Positions 7,914 through 14,406 of a stretch of 27,681 bases of DNA are shown here, one piece after another; the stretch's first letter is position 1, and the number at the start of each line of letters is the position of its first letter. The position numbers and the translations under genes are program-made. This DNA comes from CAYFUG01 sp964346295 (GTDB lineage Bacteria; Patescibacteriota; Minisyncoccia; Moranbacterales; DUUL01): contig CAYFUG010000017.1 of the NCBI GenBank assembly GCA_964346295.1, positions 1 to 27,681 of the forward strand, written 5' to 3'. Below the pieces are notes generated by a model. That model had not been told where the DNA came from, made no database searches, and was given only the letters and a program-made list of their open reading frames with translations.

Positions 7914-8330
7914 ATGAAGATTTGCAGTGCTTGTTCGCTGGGGATAAAATGTCGTTATAATGGCAGAAGTAAGGCTAATAAAAATATTTTAAAATTGGCC
8001 AAAAAAGAGACTTTGATTCCGGTTTGTCCGGAGCAATTAGGTGGCTTGCCAATTCCTCGTGGTCCTTATGAAATTAGGGAAAATAAGGTTTTTTCTAAAA
8101 ACGGAGAAGAGTCCACAGCGGCTTTTTTGAGAGGAGCCCGTGAGGTTTTGCGGATTGCCAAGTTGCTCAATTGTAAAGAGGCTATTTTTAAACAACGGTC
8201 GCCTTCTTGCGGGTGTGGAGAAATTTACGACGGAAGTTTTTCTGGAAAGGTTGTTGCCGGGGATGGCATAACCACTAAATTATTAAAAGAGCACGGCATT
8301 AAGGTCTTCAGCGAGGAAGATCTGAGTTGA
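7914..8330 (+). CDS. DUF523 family protein (YbbK-like)
   Basis: This is a small cytoplasmic protein of the DUF523 family, function not established. The conserved Cys positions are visible: CSACSLGIKCRYNG at the N-terminus, VCPEQLGGLPIPRGP around residues 41-55, and KQRSPSCGCG around 94-103. These clusters suggest metal or Fe-S binding, which is inference. At 138 aa it is close to the usual family length of roughly 140-160 aa. It begins with ATG at 7914 without a Shine-Dalgarno sequence, and a -10 box just upstream suggests a leaderless mRNA. It ends 10 bp before the MEMO-CapA fusion gene, so the two are probably co-transcribed. Confidence 0.9.
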   Translation: MKICSACSLGIKCRYNGRSKANKNILKLAKKETLIPVCPEQLGGLPIPRGPYEIRENKVFSKNGEESTAAFLRGAREVLRIAKLLNCKEAIFKQRSPSCGCGEIYDGSFSGKVVAGDGITTKLLKEHGIKVFSEEDLS

Positions 8331-8340
8331 TTTTTAAGGA

Positions 8341-10323
8341 ATGCTAAAAGATAGATTTTTTCTCAAAAAAATTGCTTTAATTGGAGTAGGGGGCTTTGTT
8401 CTAGGCTTTGGTTTTTTGGCGGGACTAGATTGGTGGGGCGATTTTGGTAGTGGCAGTCCGAAGGTAGAGGGGGCAGAGGTTGTCAATTCAGATTTATTTC
8501 AAGAGGAGGGGGGAATTCCAGTAAAAGTGATGATTGCTCCCCACCACTTGATGGCGGAAGATCTTATTAGAGATGTTTTTGGAAGAGTCTCAGAACTTAA
8601 TCAGGTTGCTTCTAGTCAAGTTAAAAGAGTGATTTTGGTAAGCTCCAGCCATTCTGAAAAAGGCAACGACTGGGTCATCACTGCCGATCAGACTTGGGAT
8701 GAGCGCTTCAGTGAACTAAAAATAGACCAGGCGGTCTCCAAGAGTCTTCAGTCCCAAGATTTAGCTCAAGTGGAAAACCCGGATTTTCGAGGTGAACACG
8801 GTATTGAAAACTTGCTACCTTTTATTCAAAAAAGTTTTCCTCAAGCCCAGGTTTTGCCACTGATGATTAAGTCGGGCTATAGTTCTAGTCAAGTTAAAAA
8901 ATTAGCTCAAGGGTTGGAGGAGTTAGATCAAGATGGACAAACTTTGTTGATTCTTTCAGCCGACTTTTCTCATTATTTAGACCAGAATTGGGCTCGTTTT
9001 CATGATCAAAAATCCTTGGAGGTGATCAGCAACTTTGACTTGGAGCAAGTTTACTCCTTGGATGTGGATTGTCCCGAGGGCCTCTATTTGACTCTTCAAA
9101 TGGCGCAATCTCAAGGTGCTGAGCAGTTCAATTTTCTACAAAACGCTAACTCCGGAGAGCTTGCTGACCAAGCCTTGCCAGGAGAGGTCACTAGTTATAT
9201 TACTGGATTTTTCACTTCTCGGAAATTCGCAGCAAAAGAGCTGACTCAAAGTGGAGGTAGTCAAAAAGCACCTCAAGTGGAAGCAGAGAGTGCCCACTTG
9301 CTATTTGGGGGTGATGTAATGCTGGATAGAAATATTCGCTCTTTAATTAATGAGAAAGGAGTGGATCACCTAACCAAGCCGGTAGAAAGAATTTTTTGGA
9401 GTCAAGATCTCAATTGGGTTAATCTGGAAGGAGCAATCACTACTAATCTATCAGTATCCCTGGGAGCGAGCATGGATAATTTTAATCACTTTCGATTTAC
9501 TTTTGATCCGGAACAGTCCCGAAAGTTTCTCGCTTATAATCGGATTGGGGCAGTAAGTTTGGCCAATAATCACGCACTCAACTTTGGTTCGGCCGGTTTA
9601 CAAGAGACTTATGCGTTTTTAGATGATCAAGAAGTTAGTTATTTAGGATACTTTTCCGGTCCCCAAGCGGGGGAAGTTGCGGAGGCTAGTGTTAGCTCTA
9701 GTTCCGAGAGTTCAGAGACGGCTACTCCCAGTCAGTTTCAGACCCAGACTCAAACCCCTTATCAAGGAAGCTTAGTGCGGGAAATTAATGGTCAGAAAAT
9801 TGCTTCAACCAGCTACAACTGGTTTGGAGGGGCGGATTTAGAGCAGGTAAAAATGGAAGTTACTCGATTGACAAAAATAGCTGATTATGTCATAGTTTAT
9901 GCACATTGGGGAGCGGAGTATAAGCTCACTGCCACTGGTCGCCAGCAAAATGAGGCTCATCAATTGGTGGAGGCCGGGGCGGATCTGATTATCGGAGCCC
10001 ATCCTCATGTGGTGGAGCCAGTGGAGATTTATCAGTCAGAGTCGGGAGAGCAACGGGGAGTAATTTTCTATTCGCTGGGAAATTTGATTTTTGATCAGTA
10101 TTTCTCGCCCGAAGTGCAAGAGCGTTTAGTGGTAGGTCTTCGTCTTAATCAGGAGAGTGTGGAGTTTAACTTAGCGCCGCTTAATGTGAATGACGAGCGG
10201 CAATTGATTTTTGCTCCCAGTCAGCAGCGAGAAAAATTACTAGAAAGATTGGCGAGGGATTCGGAAGTGAGTGCGGAGGTTAAAAGCCAAATTAGAGAGG
10301 GTCGGTTTGAAGTGAGGAGGTGA
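8341..10323 (+). CDS. Fusion of a MEMO-like domain (AmmeMemoRadiSam protein B) with a CapA-type metallophosphatase domain
   Basis: This 660-aa protein has two full domains after an N-terminal membrane or signal segment (residues 10-28, IALIGVGGFVLGFGFLAGL). Residues about 55-296 are MEMO-like: VMIAPHHLMAEDL, the block GEHGIENLLPFI that corresponds to EHSIEVQLPFL in the family, LSADFSHYL, and VDCPEGLYLTLQMA with the conserved Cys. A Ser/Gln-rich linker follows. From about 318 a CapA/poly-gamma-glutamate-synthesis-type metallophosphatase domain begins: LLFGGDVMLDRN, WVNLEGAIT, SLANNHALNFG (around 405-415), VIVYAHWGAEY (around 517-527), IIGAHPHVVEP (around 551-561) and FYSLGNLIFDQ. A Ser/Thr/Gln insert interrupts the CapA part around 450-475. 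Both domains would act outside the membrane. The substrate is unknown; cell-surface polymer metabolism is an inference from CapA. Confidence 0.88.
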   Translation: MLKDRFFLKKIALIGVGGFVLGFGFLAGLDWWGDFGSGSPKVEGAEVVNSDLFQEEGGIPVKVMIAPHHLMAEDLIRDVFGRVSELNQVASSQVKRVILVSSSHSEKGNDWVITADQTWDERFSELKIDQAVSKSLQSQDLAQVENPDFRGEHGIENLLPFIQKSFPQAQVLPLMIKSGYSSSQVKKLAQGLEELDQDGQTLLILSADFSHYLDQNWARFHDQKSLEVISNFDLEQVYSLDVDCPEGLYLTLQMAQSQGAEQFNFLQNANSGELADQALPGEVTSYITGFFTSRKFAAKELTQSGGSQKAPQVEAESAHLLFGGDVMLDRNIRSLINEKGVDHLTKPVERIFWSQDLNWVNLEGAITTNLSVSLGASMDNFNHFRFTFDPEQSRKFLAYNRIGAVSLANNHALNFGSAGLQETYAFLDDQEVSYLGYFSGPQAGEVAEASVSSSSESSETATPSQFQTQTQTPYQGSLVREINGQKIASTSYNWFGGADLEQVKMEVTRLTKIADYVIVYAHWGAEYKLTATGRQQNEAHQLVEAGADLIIGAHPHVVEPVEIYQSESGEQRGVIFYSLGNLIFDQYFSPEVQERLVVGLRLNQESVEFNLAPLNVNDERQLIFAPSQQREKLLERLARDSEVSAEVKSQIREGRFEVRR

Positions 10324-10442
10324 TAGTCAGTGGGCAATCTCCCTAGTCCCCTTTCATAAAGGAGGAACTGGCAAAAAGTCTTTTGAGGTTGAGAGATAAG
10401 GTAATTTCAAATTTCAAATTTCAAATTTTTAAACAATTTTCA

Positions 10443-11201
10443 ATGAAAAAAGGCTCCTTAACAAGTCATACTAATAGAAAGTCCTCGAAGAGGCCGATCA
10501 CTACTTTATTTATGTTGTCTTCTTTGGATGGCAAGATTTCCACCGGAGATACCGACGAAATGGACGTCGATTCTGATTATCAGAAAATCCAAGGGATTAA
10601 AGAGGGTCGGCAGCAGTATTATGACCTAGAAAAGCAAACTGACTTGCATTTCTTGATTACCGGAAAAGTTATGACAAAAAAGTGTAAATCCTTAGATGTA
10701 AATAATAGGACAGATGAGCCAAAAAAGATTCCTGCTAATTGTATTATTGTAGACAACGAAAACTTAGCTATCAGCGGGGTAGAACATCTTTTGAAGAAAT
10801 TTAATTCTCTTACGGTGGTGACTGCCAATGACTCTCATCCAGCGCAGGGAGTTAATGCTGACAACTTGAGAGTGATTCAGTACTCAAAAGAGATTGATTT
10901 TGTTGATCTGTTTGAGAAGTTGAAAGGTAAATACGGCATAGAAAGACTTACTATTCAGTCAGGAGGATCTTTGAATGCTACGCTCTTGAGAAGGAAATTA
11001 ATTGACAGGGTTTCCATCGTGGTGGCGCCTTGCTTGATTGGAGGAACCAACACTCCAACATTAATAGATGGGGATTCTTTGCATAAAAGAGAAGATCTAA
11101 AACAGATTAAGGCCTTAGAATTGGAATCGTGCAATTTTTTGAAGGACTCGTATATTAACTTGATTTACAAAGTAAAGAATGAAACTATTGTTGAAAATTA
11201 A
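10443..11201 (+). CDS. RibD C-terminal / dihydrofolate-reductase-fold reductase
   Basis: This is a stand-alone reductase domain of the RibD-C type, the fold that reduces the ribosylamino-pyrimidine intermediate of riboflavin synthesis with NADPH. Visible features are TLFMLSSLDGKISTGD (the N-terminal strand and S-x-DGK signature), a nucleotide-binding segment NCIIVDNENLAISG, then IERLTIQSGGSLNATLLRRKLIDRV with the GG-x-LN signature, and VVAPCLIGGTNTPTL. No deaminase domain and no other riboflavin gene is in the window, so it may act on a different pterin or pyrimidine. The frame is open from a TTG at 10383, but that would translate an ATTTCAAA tandem repeat; the ATG at 10443 just precedes the conserved domain and is chosen (252 aa). 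It ends 13 bp before htpX. Confidence 0.82.
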   Translation: MKKGSLTSHTNRKSSKRPITTLFMLSSLDGKISTGDTDEMDVDSDYQKIQGIKEGRQQYYDLEKQTDLHFLITGKVMTKKCKSLDVNNRTDEPKKIPANCIIVDNENLAISGVEHLLKKFNSLTVVTANDSHPAQGVNADNLRVIQYSKEIDFVDLFEKLKGKYGIERLTIQSGGSLNATLLRRKLIDRVSIVVAPCLIGGTNTPTLIDGDSLHKREDLKQIKALELESCNFLKDSYINLIYKVKNETIVEN

Positions 11202-11214
11202 CTAATTTAACTCT

Positions 11215-12117
11215 ATGGCGACATTATATACTCATAAGGATTCCAATACTCGTTTGACTTGGGTCTATTTGACCGGGTTTTTGGTGTTTGTGATCGCAGT
11301 CGGTTGGGTATTCGCCCAGGCCTTTGGTAACTCGATTATTCTCTATGTAGCGGTGATTTTGGCCCTGGTGATGAATTTTGCGGCCTACTGGTGGAGTGAT
11401 AAAATCGTGCTGGCAATTAGTGGCGCTAAAGAAGTCAATCGGGAGAACGGCCGGCAAATTTATCGCTTAGTGGAGAATCTTTGCATTACGGCTGGTTTGC
11501 CAGTGCCTAAAATTTACATCATTCCTGATAGCGCTCCTAATGCTTTCGCTACGGGGCGGGATCCGGAGCACGCGGCGATTGCTCTGACCAGCGGGATTAT
11601 TGAGAAGCTAGAAAAAAATGAACTAGAAGGGGTGATTGCTCACGAGCTTTCTCATATTGGTAACCGCGACATTTTACTGGGAACTTTGATTACCGTAATG
11701 GTGGGATTTGTAGCTCTTTTGAGCGACTTCTTTTTACGCTGGACTTGGTTGGGCGGCAACCGCGATAATGATCGAGGAGGCGGCCAAGTGCAACTAGTGC
11801 TGTTTATTGCAGCCATTGTTTTGGCACTCTTAGCCCCTCTGGCGGCCACTGTTATGAAATTAGCGATCTCACGCAAGCGAGAGTTTTTGGCGGATGCTGA
11901 CGGAGGCTTGTTGACTCGTTATCCAGAGGGCTTGGCCAGCGCTTTGGAAAAAATTTCCGGTGATAGAGAGGTTTTGGAAACGGCCAATAAGGCGACGGCG
12001 AACTTGTATATTGTTAATCCCCTCAAAGGCAAGCGAGGAAAAGGCTTGGCTAAGTTGTTTTTGACCCATCCGCCGGTGGAGGAGAGGATTGCGAAACTTC
12101 GTGGAATGGAAGTCTGA
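11215..12117 (+). CDS. htpX: Protease HtpX, M48 zinc metallopeptidase
   Basis: HtpX is a membrane-bound zinc endopeptidase that degrades misfolded membrane proteins. The active site HELSH-IGNRD is at about residues 143-152, and the third ligand is the Glu of REFLADADG (around 220-228). Two N-terminal membrane helices (about 16-36 and 39-59) and two more around 153-175 and 195-220 match the family topology. The C-terminal THPPVEERIAKLRGM is also characteristic. At 300 aa it is full length. It starts with ATG at 11215 after a 13-bp gap from the reductase gene and is followed by a hairpin terminator. In many genomes htpX is next to lemA; here five genes separate them. Confidence 0.97.
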   Translation: MATLYTHKDSNTRLTWVYLTGFLVFVIAVGWVFAQAFGNSIILYVAVILALVMNFAAYWWSDKIVLAISGAKEVNRENGRQIYRLVENLCITAGLPVPKIYIIPDSAPNAFATGRDPEHAAIALTSGIIEKLEKNELEGVIAHELSHIGNRDILLGTLITVMVGFVALLSDFFLRWTWLGGNRDNDRGGGQVQLVLFIAAIVLALLAPLAATVMKLAISRKREFLADADGGLLTRYPEGLASALEKISGDREVLETANKATANLYIVNPLKGKRGKGLAKLFLTHPPVEERIAKLRGMEV

Positions 12118-12167
12118 ATTAGTCAGTAGTTTTAGTTTGTAGTTTCTATTCTGGAGACTTACTTTAG

Positions 12168-12200
12168 AGAGGCGAGTTTTGTGGTAGGCTTGCCTTTTTT
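12168..12200 (+). terminator. Intrinsic terminator after htpX
   Basis: AGGCGAG (12170-12176) pairs with CTTGCCT (12189-12195) with one G-T pair, followed directly by six T residues. It lies about 50 bp after the htpX stop. Confidence 0.7.
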
Positions 12201-12260
12201 GTTTGAGGTGCTATTTTTAGGCTAAATTGCAGGCTAGAAAAAATAAAGGAGGAGGAGGCC

Positions 12261-12845
12261 ATGAGAATAGTTCTTGATTTTGACGGTGTAATTTCAATTT
12301 GGAATGGATATTTAAAGGCCCTTTTTGCGAAGTTGTTTTTGGAGATGGAAGTTAACCCTCTTTTACTAAAAAGAGCTTCAATTGTTGAAGGGAAAACACC
12401 CCTAAGCCTTGAGCAGTACTACTTAATCCAATGCCTAACTTATCGAGACGAGGGTGTTATCCCGTTGATGAGGCTTCTAGATGGAGTTACAGAATTTCTT
12501 CCTAAGCTTGCGAGAGAGGGTCACGAAATTTTTGTGGTTACTTCCAGGGAGGGGTTGTCCTTAGAAATTGCCAGGAAATTTTCTCGGGTACAGGGAATAT
12601 CATTCTTGCTGAAAGATTTTATTGGCGTTGGAAGAAGAACTCAAAAGAATTCCATTATAAGAAGTATAGGGGCCGATTTATTTATCGATGATGACTGGGA
12701 GAAGTTAACTCCTTTGGCAGACGATAAAGCTATTGGTTTAGTTCTTTTTTCTCAGCCCCATAATCTTAATTGTTCGGGGCGAGGAATCGAAAGAGTTAGT
12801 TCCTGGAGAGACCTTTATCGCTTGATTAAAAGGGCTTGCAATTAA
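12261..12845 (+). CDS. HAD-superfamily hydrolase, 5'-nucleotidase-like
   Basis: This is a cytoplasmic HAD-fold phosphatase. Motif I is DFDGV (Asp6 nucleophile, Asp8 acid/base), motif II is VVTSREG (around 94-100), a Lys consistent with motif III lies in TQKNSII (around 132-138), and motif IV is the acidic LFIDDDW (around 144-150). A roughly 80-residue helical cap sits between motifs I and II, a C1-type arrangement as in 5'(3')-deoxyribonucleotidases; the substrate cannot be fixed from sequence. Its start is well supported: an unusually strong purine-rich ribosome-binding site, AAAGGAGGAGGAGG, lies just upstream of the ATG. It is bounded by the htpX terminator upstream and its own terminator overlapping its stop, so it is monocistronic. 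Confidence 0.85.
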   Translation: MRIVLDFDGVISIWNGYLKALFAKLFLEMEVNPLLLKRASIVEGKTPLSLEQYYLIQCLTYRDEGVIPLMRLLDGVTEFLPKLAREGHEIFVVTSREGLSLEIARKFSRVQGISFLLKDFIGVGRRTQKNSIIRSIGADLFIDDDWEKLTPLADDKAIGLVLFSQPHNLNCSGRGIERVSSWRDLYRLIKRACN

Positions 12846-12886
12846 TCCCCGAGTCGCAAAACTGCGAAACGGGGATTAATTTTTTA
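12841..12886 (+). terminator. Intrinsic terminator overlapping the HAD gene stop codon
   Basis: ATTAATCCCCG (12841-12851) pairs perfectly with CGGGGATTAAT (12870-12880), with an inner TCGCA/TGCGA stem and a following T tract. The TAA stop of the HAD gene (12843-12845) lies within the 5' arm. Confidence 0.88.
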
Positions 12887-12900
12887 TTCGAAAGTTTCAT

Positions 12901-12929
12901 TTGTCAAAAGTTCCGCAATGCGTTAAAAT
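12901..12929 (+). promoter_or_regulatory. Sigma-70-type promoter for the DUF4870-like gene
   Basis: TTGTCA (12901-12906) and TAAAAT (12924-12929) are spaced by exactly 17 bp, with the predicted start near 12936 and a leader of about 50 nt before the ATG at 12985. Confidence 0.65.
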
Positions 12930-12984
12930 AAAAATGTCTAAGAAGGCTTTTAATAAAGTCAATTAATTCTTTAATTTAAATATT

Positions 12985-13383
12985 ATGAGCGAAGATAAAA
13001 ATAGTGAAAAGACCTCCAAGGAAGTTATTAAAAAAGATTCTGCTGGTCAGTCTTCTAGTGATGAAAACAAGAGAACGGCAGCAGACCAAAAAGACATCGA
13101 AGAAAACCGTGCGATTGCCTATTTGAGTTACATTGGATTGTTGTTTTTGGTGCCGCTCTTGGTCAAGCCAGAAAGCAAATTTTGCAAATTCCATGCCAAG
13201 CAGGGCCTGGTAATAACGCTTGGTTGGGTTTTGGGAGGAGTATTGTTGCCTCTTTTTGGACTAGGAGCGCTGATTCATTTGGTAGCGTTGATTTTTTCTA
13301 TCATGGGATTGGTGAATGTTAGTAATGGAGAGTTTAAAAAGTTGCCATTGGTAGGGGATTGGGCCGAGAAGTTTAATCTCTAG
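12985..13383 (+). CDS. DUF4870/Tic20-like small integral membrane protein
   Basis: This 132-aa protein has a highly charged, Ser/Lys/Glu-rich N-terminal third (about 1-45) followed by a compact membrane domain. NRAIAYLSYIGLLFLVPLLV (around 46-65) forms the first helix; then comes the conserved SKFCKFHAKQGLVI, a second helix (about 82-100) and a third (about 103-120), ending in KKLPLVGDWAEKF. The pattern (A-Y-hydrophobic helix, FHA.QGL, three helices, and a terminal P.IGD-like motif) is that of DUF4870-type proteins, whose function is unknown. It has its own promoter, and the upstream HAD gene is closed by a terminator. A MITE-like element begins 63 bp downstream. Confidence 0.82.
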   Translation: MSEDKNSEKTSKEVIKKDSAGQSSSDENKRTAADQKDIEENRAIAYLSYIGLLFLVPLLVKPESKFCKFHAKQGLVITLGWVLGGVLLPLFGLGALIHLVALIFSIMGLVNVSNGEFKKLPLVGDWAEKFNL

Positions 13384-13445
13384 GATCTGAGTGCTTGGCC
13401 TTGGTTTTAGTTTAAGGCTATCTGAAGTATTGAAAAGCAAACCTT

Positions 13446-13649
13446 GGTATTGCTAATTAAAAATACACAGCTATTGTTATTCCGACTGAAGCGAAGCGAA
13501 ATGGAGGAATCCCTGCCTGCCTGCCGGCAGGCAGGTTAGCTAATAACAAGAAAGATCCCTCGACTCCCTCCTTCGCCAAGGCTACGGCGGGCAAGGCGCT
13601 CGGGATGACAAACTAAGAACTTTAGAAGCTATACTTTATTAGCAATACC
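13446..13649. mobile_element. MITE-like element, copy 2
   Basis: This 204-bp element has terminal inverted repeats GGTATTGCTAAT and ATTAGCAATACC (12 bp perfect; with the flanking TT/AA the symmetry reaches 14 bp). It matches copy 1 at 1022-1172 in inverted orientation, including the block CGACTGAAGCGAAGCGAAAT. It differs by an internal insertion containing a perfect 20-bp palindrome centred on CCGG (13516-13535) and a GC-rich segment near 13575-13600. The flanking 8-mers (CAAACCTT and AAAAAATT) match at only 5 of 8 positions, so a target duplication is decayed or absent. The element fills most of the 310-bp gap between the DUF4870-like gene and the lipoprotein gene. Confidence 0.7.
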
Positions 13650-13693
13650 AAAAAATTTTAAATTCGTCATTTTATTTTTTAACTTTTAACACT

Positions 13694-14299
13694 ATGAAAA
13701 AAACATTTTTACTTAAATCCATAATCTTAATGATAGGCATCCTAATAACCGGCTGCAATCAAGATGTTTCAATGGTAAATGAACAAAACGACGATACAAT
13801 AAAATCAGAAAATGAATTTGAAGAAAAAACAAATCTTACTGAACAACATAATGTTGACGAAGACATTTTGGATGAAAATTTTATTCCAGATTGGCTTAAT
13901 GATTCACAAAATGAATTCAGAGGAAAAAGTGAAGGGCAGGGATTTCCTGTTTATACAAATAACAGACTTTGTTTCCAGATAACTTTACCTGATTACGCAG
14001 AAAACTATGAAGCGGTAGTTGATGAAAAAGCAACGAATTTAATTGATTTTAGAAAAAAAGATACTCAGCCTAATCAACATGGTTATTATGGCAGGTGGTT
14101 TTCTATTGGAAGAATGTCGGAAAAAGAGTATGAATATTTTTCCAAAATAGAAGGCCGTGGCGCCTTTAGCGATTCAGAAGTCATTGGAAAATCAGATAAA
14201 TATATATATTTATTACAAGATGTATTTGTATCACAACCACCTAAAACAGAAAAAATAACAGCAGAGGAATTAAAATTTAAAATAATTGATTGTAAATAA
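13694..14299 (+). CDS. Putative lipoprotein of unknown function, unusually AT-rich
   Basis: This is a 201-aa secreted protein with a classical lipoprotein signal: MKKTFLLKSI, a hydrophobic core, and lipobox LITG-C with the lipidated Cys at residue 21. The following 50 residues are Asn/Asp/Glu-rich and likely disordered. The rest forms a small domain with only two more Cys (around 96 and at the penultimate residue), possibly a disulphide. I recognise no family. Codons ending in A/T are far more dominant than in neighbouring genes, and the gene sits directly after a MITE-like element, so recent acquisition is plausible (inference). The ATG at 13694 is the only start that preserves the signal peptide. 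Confidence 0.75.
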   Translation: MKKTFLLKSIILMIGILITGCNQDVSMVNEQNDDTIKSENEFEEKTNLTEQHNVDEDILDENFIPDWLNDSQNEFRGKSEGQGFPVYTNNRLCFQITLPDYAENYEAVVDEKATNLIDFRKKDTQPNQHGYYGRWFSIGRMSEKEYEYFSKIEGRGAFSDSEVIGKSDKYIYLLQDVFVSQPPKTEKITAEELKFKIIDCK

Positions 14300-14406
14300 G
14301 AGGGTGAATTGTTTTGCTTCGTGTCTCCACAAAATAGTCTTTAATGCATCATGTATATCGAAATTTTCATAAAACAAAAATAAAACAAAAAATAGCACGA
14401 AAAAAT

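Noticed and set aside
10383..10442. TTG start at 10383 for the reductase
   Set aside because: It would translate a tandem ATTTCAAA repeat, and the nearest GGAGG is 17 nt away, too far for normal initiation.
14344..14406. Upstream extension of pyruvate kinase from ATG 14344
   Set aside because: The added 21 residues are Lys-rich and lie before the conserved KTKIVATIGPAS N-terminus; the ATG at 14407 fits the family.
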